From: an uncultured bacterium
GTDB lineage: Bacteria > Bacillota_I > Bacilli_A > RFN20 > CAG-826
Direction of reading: 5' to 3'
NCBI GenBank assembly: GCA_949299335.1
Contig: CASGAD010000007.1
Coordinates: 1-43,790, forward strand
Length of the DNA stretch: 43,790 nt
Position 1 is the first letter of the stretch. Each line of letters starts with the position of its first letter. Below the pieces are notes generated by a model. It saw only the letters and a list, made by a program, of their open reading frames with translations, made no database searches and had not been told where the DNA came from. The translations under genes were made by a program, and so were the position numbers. Shown piece by piece: positions 8,613 to 18,260 of the stretch.

Positions 8613-8613
8613 C

Positions 8614-10068
8614 GTGAAAAATATATTAAAAAGTATTTTATTGCTTTCTTCCTTGACTTTAGCAAGTTGTGCAAACACACCTGAATCTCCTGTCGAAGAA
8701 GAACTTTCCCCTTTAGCTAAATCACTTGAAAAAATTAAAAAAAGCTTTACTTTTGAGGGAAATTTAATCCAAACTAGACAATTTTATACTGATGAAACTT
8801 TTTCAACAGTTGATAATAGCGGATACGAAGAATCTGATTTAAGAAGTGAATCTAATTTAACTTTTTACTTTGCTGAAGATGGATTTAGAAGATCAGTAAC
8901 TATTAAAGACGCAGCTACTAATCAAGATATTCCATATTTAGATGAAACATATTTTGCAGATGAAAACGATTATGCATATGAAGAATATTTATCTTTTGAA
9001 AATACAATTGGAAGAGATTATTTGACTGATACATACAATTATGTTTCTATGCATGGAGCTGGATTTAATAATCCATTTGAATATATTTACGAATCTGATT
9101 TTACAAAAAATGAAGATGATACATATTCATTTAGTTTAAGTAAAGCTAGTGAAATGTTCTTTAAGTTATGTTACTTCTTTGCAACTGGAGCTGAAAATGC
9201 TGGCGGATCAGCAACTGCAACAATAAACGCAAATGGAGAAGTTACATCAATTTCATATTCTCCTATAACTCGTTATGTTATTGAAAGTGATACATATACT
9301 CAACAAACCTTATATTATTCTATTGAACAAACTTTTACTTTCTATGTAATTGACGCTGGTTCTACAGAATTAGAACATATTTCATTAGAAGAAAAGAAAG
9401 ATAACACAAATTTAAGTGCTGCCTTTAATAAATTTAATGTAAGTAATTCAACTATTTCTATTACTAATATTGAAGAAGGTTTCACCGAAGATATTTACGA
9501 ATATAATAAGATTTATCTTGATGGCTCAAGTGCTTACGTAAAATATTATGAAGATAGTAGCAGTGGTATTGGTTCATCAACAGAATTAAATGCTAAATAT
9601 GATTATTTATTAACTGAAAATGAAAATATGCCAGGAAGATACGAAGCTAGAGGTTATAACACCGAAGCAAAAGTACGGTTACCTTCTAATACAACTAGAT
9701 TTGGAAATCTACATCAAGATACTTATTCATATACTGATTTTGTACCAACATTAAAAGGTTTATCTAGTGACTTATTTACTTACGATAGTGAAACTAATGA
9801 GTATATTTGTGAAAATGGTGCTGCAAGTGATGTTGCAATTAATGCATTATTACCAAATGCGAGTGAATTACGTGTATCTTCTGCTTCAAATGCAAATAAA
9901 ATTGCTATTCAATTAAATACTGACAATACTATAAAACTTGTCACTATCTATTATTCATATTTAGATTTCTCTAGTGAAACACTTACAACACAAGGAAGAA
10001 TTGTTATTAGATACCAAAATATTGGTAGTACAGAGATTCCTTTTAACGCATTAGATAATTTAGGATAA
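8614..10068 (+). CDS. two-module surface lipoprotein, unknown function (paralogue B)
   Basis: This 484-residue lipoprotein (lipobox LASC, Cys19) is a tandem paralogue of the gene before it, with the same two modules beginning near residues 37 and 266. It starts with GTG one base after the upstream stop codon. The ribosome-binding site (GGAGG) lies inside the end of the upstream gene, so the pair should be translated together. The mature protein is acidic and rich in Tyr, Ser, Thr and Asn, with predicted beta structure. No enzyme motif is visible. Divergence between the two copies is high, so the duplication is old. Confidence 0.7.
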   Translation: MKNILKSILLLSSLTLASCANTPESPVEEELSPLAKSLEKIKKSFTFEGNLIQTRQFYTDETFSTVDNSGYEESDLRSESNLTFYFAEDGFRRSVTIKDAATNQDIPYLDETYFADENDYAYEEYLSFENTIGRDYLTDTYNYVSMHGAGFNNPFEYIYESDFTKNEDDTYSFSLSKASEMFFKLCYFFATGAENAGGSATATINANGEVTSISYSPITRYVIESDTYTQQTLYYSIEQTFTFYVIDAGSTELEHISLEEKKDNTNLSAAFNKFNVSNSTISITNIEEGFTEDIYEYNKIYLDGSSAYVKYYEDSSSGIGSSTELNAKYDYLLTENENMPGRYEARGYNTEAKVRLPSNTTRFGNLHQDTYSYTDFVPTLKGLSSDLFTYDSETNEYICENGAASDVAINALLPNASELRVSSASNANKIAIQLNTDNTIKLVTIYYSYLDFSSETLTTQGRIVIRYQNIGSTEIPFNALDNLG

Positions 10069-10086
10069 TAAGGAGATCAAGATTAT

Positions 10087-11802
10087 ATGAAAAAAGCAAA
10101 ATTTTTATTAATTAATACACTTATATTTGGAACATTTGCTGGTAGTAGTTTAACTTCTTGTTCTTCAGAAGTAGTAACTAGTTATCAAGCTACAGTTAAT
10201 TTTGAATATGATTCAGACATTGTTACTGTCGAAATTAAAAACGCAAAGGAAAGCTATTCCGAAGGAGATGTTATTTCTTTAAATTTAACATTTGATGAAG
10301 GATATGCTTTAAGTTTTGCAACTTTAAACGGAAACGAAATCGAAGATGTTAATTCTGTTACATTAGAAGCAGGCACAAATTTTATTAAAATTTATGCTAA
10401 AACAACTGGAAGTTTATCTGGAAGTACAAACATTAGAGATTTTACTTTCCAAGCAGTTTCTGCTACTGAATATGGAATTACTTCTTATGTTCCAACTGGT
10501 ATTTATCCAGAAGTAGTTGAGATTCCTGAAACTTACTTGGGCAAAAATGTTACAACAATTGCAGCAAATGCTTTTGTATCTGCAGGTGGAATCAGTTACA
10601 TTAAAATTTCTAAAAATATTACTAACATTCAAGATGGTGCTTTTAAGAGTTTATCTACATTAAAAGGTTTTGAAGTTGATGAAGCAAATACTGCTTACGC
10701 TTCAGTAGATGGCAATTTATACGATAAAAATAAGACTTTATTTATCGCTTATGCTCAAGCTAATCCAATTGAAGTTAGTTTACCAAGCACAGTTAAAACA
10801 ATTAAAGGTAGTGCTTTCTATGGAGCAAATAGACTTGAAGCGATAACACTTAATGAAGGTCTTGAAACAATTAGCGCTAATGCTTTTTATGGTTGCCAAT
10901 CATTAAAATCTATTGTTATTCCTAACACAGTAACAACAATAGGTGAATACGCATTTAAGGGTTGTTCAGCTCTTAAAACAGTTACTTTGTCAACAAACTT
11001 AACAGGTATTAACGATTATACATTTATGCAATGCCTCGATTTAACTGATTTAGAAATTCCTGGTAGCGTTAAATATATTGGTGCAGGTGTTTTCTTAAGT
11101 TGTTACGATTTAAAAACAATCAAATTAAATGAAGGTTTAGAAGAATTAAGAGATGATTCTTTATCATATAGTGGAATCGTTGAATTAAAAACACCAAATA
11201 GTTTAAGAAAAGTTGGCAAAAATACATTTGCTGGATGTGATAATTTAACAAAGGTTACATTCAACGAAGGTTTAGAAGAATTAGGTGATTATACTTTTAA
11301 CATTACTAAATTATTAAGTTATGTAAATATTCCTTCTACAGTTACAAAAATTGGAAAAGCAGCATTTACAGCTTGTTTATCATTAAAGGAATTTGATGTA
11401 AGCGCTGATAATACTGCTTATAAAGCTGTTGATGGAGTCTTATTTACTAAAGATGGTAAAACATTAATTGCTTATCCTAACTCAAAAGACGCTAAATCAT
11501 ATACTATTCCAGAAGGAACTGAAACATTAGATTTTAGATCATTTGCTTATATTTCTAACAATCCATATAGTGAATCAAGTTCATATTACAGCTTAGAAGA
11601 ATTAACTATTCCTACTAGTGTTACAACAATTAAGAATTCATTCTATGGTGGAAAACTTAAAAAGATTACATATTTAGGTACAGTTGCTCAATTTAATAAA
11701 ATTGCTTCAAAAACACATATTGACGAAACTACTGAATATAGTTGGAATGATGGAGCAAGTATCGAAACTGTTGAATGCAGTGATGGTACTTGGAGCAACT
11801 AA
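10087..11802 (+). CDS. BspA-type leucine-rich-repeat surface lipoprotein
   Basis: A 571-residue lipoprotein (lipobox LTSC, Cys25). Residues 34-107 form a small beta domain with the pattern GYxLxxxxLNG then LEAGTNxIKI, which recurs in the two proteases of this block. From about 120 to 560 there are leucine-rich repeats of the BspA/LRR_5 kind, with recurring units such as LPSTVKTIKGSAFYGANRLE and IPNTVTTIGEYAFKGCSALK. Such repeats form curved adhesive surfaces, and in Treponema, Bacteroides and Trichomonas relatives they mediate binding to host proteins or other bacteria. Two inserts (ANTAYASVDGNLYDKNKTLF and a similar one later) are also typical of this family. A GGAG-type site precedes the ATG. 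It is fourth in the operon, just ahead of the metalloprotease. Confidence 0.85.
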   Translation: MKKAKFLLINTLIFGTFAGSSLTSCSSEVVTSYQATVNFEYDSDIVTVEIKNAKESYSEGDVISLNLTFDEGYALSFATLNGNEIEDVNSVTLEAGTNFIKIYAKTTGSLSGSTNIRDFTFQAVSATEYGITSYVPTGIYPEVVEIPETYLGKNVTTIAANAFVSAGGISYIKISKNITNIQDGAFKSLSTLKGFEVDEANTAYASVDGNLYDKNKTLFIAYAQANPIEVSLPSTVKTIKGSAFYGANRLEAITLNEGLETISANAFYGCQSLKSIVIPNTVTTIGEYAFKGCSALKTVTLSTNLTGINDYTFMQCLDLTDLEIPGSVKYIGAGVFLSCYDLKTIKLNEGLEELRDDSLSYSGIVELKTPNSLRKVGKNTFAGCDNLTKVTFNEGLEELGDYTFNITKLLSYVNIPSTVTKIGKAAFTACLSLKEFDVSADNTAYKAVDGVLFTKDGKTLIAYPNSKDAKSYTIPEGTETLDFRSFAYISNNPYSESSSYYSLEELTIPTSVTTIKNSFYGGKLKKITYLGTVAQFNKIASKTHIDETTEYSWNDGASIETVECSDGTWSN

Positions 11803-11804
11803 TT

Positions 11805-13625
11805 ATGTTTAAAAAAAGAAAAGTACTTTTAAGTGTATTATCGCTTTCTTTGCTTGCTATTAGTGTTTCCTGCAGTAATGGCAATAATGATGACGATGAT
11901 AACATTAATCAAAATGAAAATAAATTTACAATTAAGTGGAACTATGATGAAGATGCTTTAAGCATCTCATCTAATAGTTCTATTGATGATTTAGTCGTTG
12001 GAGATATTTACAGATTTAAAATCGAAATAAATACTAATTATTATTTAGAATCTGTCGAAGCTAATGGTTCAAAACTCTTTGAGGGTGCAAGTAGTTATTA
12101 TAATTTTATTATCAAAGAAGGTGAAAATGTTGTAACTATTACTACTGGTTCTTATAGTGAGTATGAAGTTGAAAAGATTGAAAAGAATTCTAAAAACACT
12201 TATAACACTTTATGGAATAATTGGGGCTATCCTCATTTGAATTCTGTAGGTGAACAAAAACTATTAGTTATCCCTGTTATTGTCAAAGATTACACCGAAG
12301 CAGTAACTGATAAAACTTTAGAAGATTTAAATAAGGTTTTCTTTGGAAGCAGCGATGATGTTGATTATGAGTCTGTTAGCTCATATTATGAAAAATCTAG
12401 TTATGGAAGATTTAAACTTAGTGGTGAAGTAACTCCATGGTTTGATTGTGGATATACATCTAAAGAAATTGCTACTTATAAAGATCCTGAATTAACTAAT
12501 TCAAGTATTGTCGATTATGGCACATATAGAATATTAGAAGAAGCTCTTGAATGGGTAAAAGAAACGCAAAAGTCCATTGATTTAACTGATTATGACACAA
12601 ATAACGATGGTTTTGTTGATTCAGTTTACTTAGTTTACAGTGCAGAAACATTTTTAGGAGATAATTCTTTAGCACAATATGGTACAGCTTTTTGGAACTT
12701 TACTTTCTATGATGTAACTAACGAAGGAAAAGGTAATGTTGAATCTCCTGTAGGGATGACTTACTCTTGGTCTAGTGTACAAACAATGTATGCAGGTCCA
12801 TATAGTGCTAAACCAGATGCTCATACTTATATTCATGAATTTGGTCATGCTTTAGGATTATCTGATTATTATGACACTCAAGCTAATGCTAATAGTGGTT
12901 TGTCATATACTTCACCAATGGGAGGTCTTGATATGATGGACTTCAATATTGGAGATCATAGTGCATTTTCTAAGTATGCCTTAGGATGGCTTGAACCAAC
13001 AAGAGTTTATGGTGATTATGGAGAAGTTGAATTAACCCTTAGACCTTCAAATGAAAGTGGGGATGCAATCATTCTTACTTCAAGTGATTTTAATGGAACA
13101 CCATTTGATGAATATTTCATGATTGAATATTTAAATGTTGAAAATAGTGAAGATAACTTAAATTACTATGACTCAGTAAATGGATATCCATCAACAATTT
13201 CTCTAGGTAAAAAAGATTATTTTTATAAAAAGAGCGGAATAAGAATTACTCACGTTGATGCTAGAGCAATTGATGAAACTATTACTTATCAAGATGATAT
13301 AGATAACATGAAATTGACTAAGTTCTCAAATACTGGAACTACTCAAAAGGTTGGTTATTATGATCCAACAAATAATAATCCTTATTTGCTTCAATCATTA
13401 GTGAGCGCAAATATTTCAAGAAATGTCTTAGGAGTTTATTTTACAGCTGATTCTTCTGACTTATTCTTGGAAGGAGATATAGCTACATTTGAAACTGGTG
13501 ATGAAAATAATAGAAATTCTATGATCCCTTCTCAAAGCAATTTCTTTGATGATGGAACTGAATTTAAATTTAAAATTGAGATTAAAGAGTTTTCAGAAAC
13601 TAGTGCGACTATTAGAATTTACTAA
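11805..13625 (+). CDS. M6-family (immune inhibitor A-like) metalloprotease, lipoprotein
   Basis: A zinc metalloprotease of 606 residues with a lipid anchor at Cys23 (SVSC), followed by an Asp/Asn linker and the small GYxxxxVxxNG-type beta domain (about 40-113). The catalytic domain shows features of the M6 family: LLVIPVIVKDY, SVSSYYEKSSYGRFKLSGEV, DYDTNNDGFVD (possible calcium site), the zinc site HEFGHALGLSD (H344, E345, H348, D354), the SPMGGLDMMD turn and SAFSKYALGWLEP. It should cut proteins just outside the membrane. An upstream in-frame ATG exists at 11790, but GGAG at about 11792 with nine-base spacing selects ATG 11805, two bases after the LRR gene stop. The catalytic residues are intact. 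Confidence 0.88.
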   Translation: MFKKRKVLLSVLSLSLLAISVSCSNGNNDDDDNINQNENKFTIKWNYDEDALSISSNSSIDDLVVGDIYRFKIEINTNYYLESVEANGSKLFEGASSYYNFIIKEGENVVTITTGSYSEYEVEKIEKNSKNTYNTLWNNWGYPHLNSVGEQKLLVIPVIVKDYTEAVTDKTLEDLNKVFFGSSDDVDYESVSSYYEKSSYGRFKLSGEVTPWFDCGYTSKEIATYKDPELTNSSIVDYGTYRILEEALEWVKETQKSIDLTDYDTNNDGFVDSVYLVYSAETFLGDNSLAQYGTAFWNFTFYDVTNEGKGNVESPVGMTYSWSSVQTMYAGPYSAKPDAHTYIHEFGHALGLSDYYDTQANANSGLSYTSPMGGLDMMDFNIGDHSAFSKYALGWLEPTRVYGDYGEVELTLRPSNESGDAIILTSSDFNGTPFDEYFMIEYLNVENSEDNLNYYDSVNGYPSTISLGKKDYFYKKSGIRITHVDARAIDETITYQDDIDNMKLTKFSNTGTTQKVGYYDPTNNNPYLLQSLVSANISRNVLGVYFTADSSDLFLEGDIATFETGDENNRNSMIPSQSNFFDDGTEFKFKIEIKEFSETSATIRIY

Positions 13626-13652
13626 ACGACAGTTAACCAAAAACTGTCGTTT
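13624..13652 (+). terminator. hairpin at the end of the first lipoprotein operon
   Basis: AAACGACAGTT (13624-13634) pairs perfectly with AACTGTCGTTT (13642-13652) around a 7-base loop, and overlaps the stop codon of the metalloprotease. The T-run is short. The loop AACCAAA (13635-13641) can alternatively pair with TTTGGTT (13650-13656), giving a second, mutually exclusive stem. Confidence 0.6.
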
Positions 13653-13697
13653 GGTTCACTGATAAGCGTTGTCTTATTATTAAAATAATATTAATAA

Positions 13698-13730
13698 TTT
13701 ACATATATATTTTATATATATTATATGTAT
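13698..13730 (+). promoter_or_regulatory. promoter with imperfect palindrome shared with the oppA promoter
   Basis: TTTACA (13698-13703) is a good -35 candidate, with TTATAT at 17 bases or TATTAT at 15 bases as the -10. The -10 lies in ATATATTATATGTATG (13716-13731), a 16-base string identical to one in front of oppA (23076-23091). There the sequence forms a perfect 9-base-arm palindrome. Here the left arm has two mismatches. Confidence 0.5.
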
Positions 13731-13760
13731 GTTATATGGTATTTCGATGGAGGAGAATTT

Positions 13761-15908
13761 ATGAAAGGAAAATATTTAAAAGCGATTGCCTTATGTTCTC
13801 TCGTTAGTTTAGGAACTGTAGGTTTATACGGATGTGCTTCTACTACATCAAGTAAAATGGAAATTTTACCTACAACTGGTGAATTAAACGAAAACGGACA
13901 ATTCGATGCTAAAGTCAATATGACTTATACATTCAAAGCAGTTTTAGACCTTGATGATACAGAAAGTAGTGCTGTAACATGGTCAAGTGATTCATTGGCA
14001 GATGTTCAAATCGTTAAAATTGATGATTTAACATGTGAAGCTACATTTAAATCAGCAGGTGTATTTACAATTGCTGCTTCATTAACTAGCGATGAATCAA
14101 TTAGTGCCAGCCTTCAAGTAAATGTTGCTAAAGGTCAAGAATCATATAAACTTGAAATCGATACAGCAACAGCCAAAATTACTTATGTTCAAGGCGATAA
14201 ATTTTCAAGCGAAGGGTTAGTTGTTAGCCGTATATTATTTGTTGATGATGTTGCTACATCAGTTTCAACTACTTTAACTGAAGAAGACTATACTTTATCA
14301 ATTAATGGTAAAGAACTTAAAGATGGTGATATTTTAGAGACAGCTGATTCATTTACTGTTGATGTTGATGCAAATGGCATTACTGGAAGTTATGCAATTA
14401 GAGTTGTTGCTAGTGAAATTTACCCATTTGTTAAAGCAGTTCGTAGTTTAGCAAATGATAATTATACAATTGGCTATGCAAGTGGAGATTATTTGTATTC
14501 AGATAGACTCATATCTAACGATTATGTCGTCAATTATAATTTAAGCGAAGTTTATTATAATACTAGTAATGGAGTTAAAAAATATACTGTTCAATCTAGC
14601 GAAGATGAAACTCAAACATTGTCTGATTCTGGATATTTCTATAAAGATTTTGTAGAGCCATGCACTGATGTAAGCGAAGTTAATTCACTTCAAGGTTATG
14701 TACCAGCAAGTACTTATTCTGAATCATGGTTGACAGAAGAACATGTTGGCTATTATGAACAAGATAATCTTGTAGGATACGCAATTGATCAAATTATTGC
14801 TGAATTCTTCTTAAATATTTCAGGATATAGATTTGCAACTGTTAACTTAGATATCCAAGGCGGATTATTTATGATTAGTCAATTTGGTGATGGTAGCGAA
14901 TTCTATGAAATTTATGTCTTTGGCACAGATGGTACTGGCGAAACACAAACTATACCTGTTTACATCTTAGCAGTTGGTACATCATTCGATGAAACAATTG
15001 AAAATATGGTTAGTGAATGTAGTACTAAAACAGCAGTTGATGGCGTATTAAAGAGTGGAACTGACGCTATTGGAAGTGGTAACTTCAAAGTTAGAACACA
15101 ACCTTTGCAAGATGATTTAAAAGTTTATTCATATAGTGAAGTTACATTTACTGATGATTACTACTATCAAGCTTACTATAATGCTAGAAAATCTGATTTA
15201 AGTGATAGTGAACTTGATGAATCATACGCACTTTGTAACATTAATGTAAATCCAGATGATCCTGAAAATCTTAATGTTTATGACTTATCATATAGCGAAG
15301 AGACAGAAGGTGAATTTGTCTTTGGCGAAGAACCATTAGCAGCAGGAAGTACCTTATTTACTAACTATAAGACAATTGCTTATCGTGATAGTTATAATGA
15401 GTATGTAGGTACAGATTATAGTTACACAATCGATCCTACTCACTGGGTTGGATTTGCATTACCTGGATCATATGATGGAACTGAATTAGAAGAATACTTC
15501 AAAAATGGTTTCTATGATTATTGGAATGTTGAATACTATGAATACGAAGTATCTGGCGAAGATGTTGTAATTAGCTCAGTAACATATGCAATGTATGGCG
15601 AATATGCTGCTTTAGATGTAATGTTTGGAATATTCGGTATGCCATATGCATATTTACAATATGGATTAGGTGCTACATATCATTCAGTTACTTTAACAGT
15701 TAATTTTGACTTAGAGAGCGGCGCACCAACCGAATATATATATTCAGTCAGAATTACAATGCCTGCATCAGGAAATACAGCGATGTATAAAGGATTGCCA
15801 CTTAACTGGGATTATGCAACTTTAGTTGCTACAGGCGATGCTGCTAGAGATACAACAGTTGATGCTAAGATTGCTGAATTTGAAGCAAGTTTAGGAGTCA
15901 CAGCTTAA
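13761..15908 (+). CDS. surface lipoprotein with two Ig-like domains and two modules
   Basis: A 715-residue lipoprotein. I start it at ATG 13761, preceded by GGAGGAG and followed by a clean signal peptide with lipobox LYGC (Cys25). The longer frame from 13725 adds 12 residues that spoil the signal. Residues 30-125 look like a Big_2-type Ig domain (VTWSSDSLADV), and 130-215 a Big_3-like one (ITYVQGDKFSSEGLVV). Two modules like those in the neighbours follow, near 222 (PFVKAVRSLANDNYT) and 423. It stands alone between a hairpin before it and a strong terminator after it, and has its own promoter, which shares a palindrome with oppA. Role inferred from context: binding of extracellular protein or peptide. 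Confidence 0.72.
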   Translation: MKGKYLKAIALCSLVSLGTVGLYGCASTTSSKMEILPTTGELNENGQFDAKVNMTYTFKAVLDLDDTESSAVTWSSDSLADVQIVKIDDLTCEATFKSAGVFTIAASLTSDESISASLQVNVAKGQESYKLEIDTATAKITYVQGDKFSSEGLVVSRILFVDDVATSVSTTLTEEDYTLSINGKELKDGDILETADSFTVDVDANGITGSYAIRVVASEIYPFVKAVRSLANDNYTIGYASGDYLYSDRLISNDYVVNYNLSEVYYNTSNGVKKYTVQSSEDETQTLSDSGYFYKDFVEPCTDVSEVNSLQGYVPASTYSESWLTEEHVGYYEQDNLVGYAIDQIIAEFFLNISGYRFATVNLDIQGGLFMISQFGDGSEFYEIYVFGTDGTGETQTIPVYILAVGTSFDETIENMVSECSTKTAVDGVLKSGTDAIGSGNFKVRTQPLQDDLKVYSYSEVTFTDDYYYQAYYNARKSDLSDSELDESYALCNINVNPDDPENLNVYDLSYSEETEGEFVFGEEPLAAGSTLFTNYKTIAYRDSYNEYVGTDYSYTIDPTHWVGFALPGSYDGTELEEYFKNGFYDYWNVEYYEYEVSGEDVVISSVTYAMYGEYAALDVMFGIFGMPYAYLQYGLGATYHSVTLTVNFDLESGAPTEYIYSVRITMPASGNTAMYKGLPLNWDYATLVATGDAARDTTVDAKIAEFEASLGVTA

Positions 15909-15928
15909 TAAAATATATACGTTATAAT

Positions 15929-15956
15929 AAAAGAACCGTTTCACAACGGTTCTTTT
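15929..15956 (+). terminator. strong Rho-independent terminator
   Basis: AAAAGAACCGTT (15929-15940), a TCAC loop, and AACGGTTCTTTT (15945-15956) give a 12-base perfect stem ending in a T-run. TATAAT lies immediately before it (15923-15928) without a -35. The next gene starts only 36 bases later with no clear promoter, so partial readthrough may feed it. Confidence 0.85.
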
Positions 15957-15991
15957 ATAGCCAATATAGGAAAGAAAACAAGGAGAAATAA

Positions 15992-18238
15992 ATGAGAAAA
16001 AGTAGAAAAAGCACATGCGTTATCGCTTTAGCCTCTCTTATTATGCTTGGCACAAGTATAATGACTTTAAGTTCATGTTCAAATTCCGATACTACAAGTA
16101 CTTCCGAAGCCAAGGTAGTTATTACTGGTGGAAAGAATGGATATGTAGGGGATTCTATTCAACTTACAGCTCAAGTATTTGGTTTAGATAATAAGGAAGT
16201 TTCTTGGACAAGTAGTGATACAGGATTAGCAACTGTTGATAGTACTGGTTTAGTGAAACTTGTTGGAGCAGGAAGTGTTAAAATCGTCGCAACTTCAGTT
16301 GCAAACACAAATGTTAAATCATCTGCATTGACTATTAATATTTTTTCAACAGAAGGTGGTACAAAACAACTTGAAGTTACATCTTTACCATCAAAAACAT
16401 CTTATAAAGTTGGTGATGCATTTAGCTTAGAAGGTATTCAAGTTACTGGTTACTCATATTTAAATGGAATTAGAGTTGACAACACTGGTGTTAATATTGA
16501 ATTAGCAGATTTAACTTTCTCAATTAAAGAAGGAACTACTTTAAGTACAACTGGTACTATAACAGTAGAAATTACAAAAGAAGGTTATAGCAAAGCTTCA
16601 TTCAAAATTGAAGTTAATACCAAACTTGTTGAAAAGTATCTTTATATTTCAAAATTGCCTACAAAATGTGAGTATTTAATTGGAGAAGATGCTACTCAAG
16701 AAGAGCAATCATTTGATCCAACTGGCATTGAAGTAAGAGAAGTTACTTATGAAGATGGTGTTAAAAAGAGTGAAATCAGAACTACAGACTACGATTTAAG
16801 CGTTAGTAAAGGCGAAAAATTTATTGTTGAAGGAAATCATGAGATTACTGTTTCAAAAGATGGATTTGATAGTGCTTCATTCACAGTTATGGTTTATACC
16901 AAAGATATGACTGTTTATAACACAATTAAAACACTTCAAACAGCTAAGAACTTCCAAATTGAAGTATTAAATAACGTTGGTACAACTCGTGATAGTTATG
17001 GTTTCCACTATTTAAGAACTTATACAGAAAATTATTATGATGAGATTGAGTACCAAAATACATACAATAGTGAAACTCAACAAATTGAATTCACAACAGA
17101 TAAGATAAAATCTCATACAGGTTTTGCTTCATATAAAACAGGCAATGAATATGGTGTCTTACAATATGGTGAAAATAGTATTGGTAGACTTCAATTCATG
17201 TCTTATGTTTCAGAAGGTATGAATTCTTGGTGGGAGAGAGCAAGCACATTAGCTTCATTATTTACAGTATTTAATTTAAATCAAATTCCTGTAAAAACAT
17301 TAAATAGTAGATATGTAGTCATTACTGTTGAACAAGTTGATGGTGATGATGATATGGGTACTAAAACTATTGCTAATTATCCATTAATTGAATCATTCCT
17401 TTCATATTGTGGATGGTCATCTTCCTTAATTACTATTATGGATAGATTTACTGTTTCAATAAACGATGATGGTCAATTATCGATGCTTGCTTCGTTTGGT
17501 TATTATGGTTCAACTGAACTTAAAGTACTTCAAATTGGTGGAGCAAGCAATGAAGCTGTTGAAAAAATCTTAAATGGTACTGGCTTTACTCCAACTAAGA
17601 CTGTTTTAACAGAAGTTGAAGATATTAAAAATAAATTTAAAGCAAATAACTATAAGAGATTTGAATATGGATCAAACGGAATTACATCAACTGTAACCGA
17701 TGTCTATAATGAAAAATACTATTATAGTGTTACTTCTAGAACTGGAATTATCCAATTAGGTACTGAGTTATATAATTTCACTGGAAAGCGTAATGGAAGT
17801 ACTTATGAAGTAGTATTAGGAGATAAGATTGTATCTGATGCTGCTTCTGTAGCAGACTATATGGCAACTTCAAATACAGCTCTTCCATATGTCTATTCAG
17901 GATTAAGCACAATCTTTGGTGGAGATAATGATAGTGGAAGATTATATACATTCTCAGAATTTAGCAGTTTCTCAACTGATTTAGAGGTTTGCTATCAATC
18001 ATTTGACACATCAGTTATTAACAATCTTACCGAATATTTTGGTCAAGAAGTTACAGATGCTAGAGCTTGGTTCTTAGCTTCTTATACTGATGCTAATCGT
18101 TCACCAGATTCATTAAAGAATGTTGAAATTTGGAATATTTCATTCACAGGTAGTGGCGGAAGCGGTTTCGTTGGTGCTTATGGTGACTTTGGAAATGGAA
18201 GCTTAGATTGGATCAATAGCTTCTTAGAAAGTAATTAA
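15992..18238 (+). CDS. surface lipoprotein with three Ig-like domains and two modules
   Basis: A 748-residue lipoprotein (lipobox LSSC, Cys29). Residues 36-122 are a clear Big_2-type Ig domain: GYVGDSIQLTAQV, VSWTSSDTGLATVDSTGLV and a closing VKIVATS strand. Two Big_3-like domains follow (about 127-210 and 215-305), each opening with the P-x-K-x-x-Y-x-x-G pattern. Two larger modules begin near 309 (YNTIKTLQTAKNFQIEV) and 543 (VEDIKNKFKANNYKRFEY). A good AAGGAG site precedes the ATG. It is followed 22 bases later by the subtilisin-like protease, so they are co-transcribed. No enzymatic motif is visible. It may dock substrates for the protease. Confidence 0.75.
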   Translation: MRKSRKSTCVIALASLIMLGTSIMTLSSCSNSDTTSTSEAKVVITGGKNGYVGDSIQLTAQVFGLDNKEVSWTSSDTGLATVDSTGLVKLVGAGSVKIVATSVANTNVKSSALTINIFSTEGGTKQLEVTSLPSKTSYKVGDAFSLEGIQVTGYSYLNGIRVDNTGVNIELADLTFSIKEGTTLSTTGTITVEITKEGYSKASFKIEVNTKLVEKYLYISKLPTKCEYLIGEDATQEEQSFDPTGIEVREVTYEDGVKKSEIRTTDYDLSVSKGEKFIVEGNHEITVSKDGFDSASFTVMVYTKDMTVYNTIKTLQTAKNFQIEVLNNVGTTRDSYGFHYLRTYTENYYDEIEYQNTYNSETQQIEFTTDKIKSHTGFASYKTGNEYGVLQYGENSIGRLQFMSYVSEGMNSWWERASTLASLFTVFNLNQIPVKTLNSRYVVITVEQVDGDDDMGTKTIANYPLIESFLSYCGWSSSLITIMDRFTVSINDDGQLSMLASFGYYGSTELKVLQIGGASNEAVEKILNGTGFTPTKTVLTEVEDIKNKFKANNYKRFEYGSNGITSTVTDVYNEKYYYSVTSRTGIIQLGTELYNFTGKRNGSTYEVVLGDKIVSDAASVADYMATSNTALPYVYSGLSTIFGGDNDSGRLYTFSEFSSFSTDLEVCYQSFDTSVINNLTEYFGQEVTDARAWFLASYTDANRSPDSLKNVEIWNISFTGSGGSGFVGAYGDFGNGSLDWINSFLESN

Positions 18239-18260
18239 TTAGAGAGTAGGAGGAAAAACT

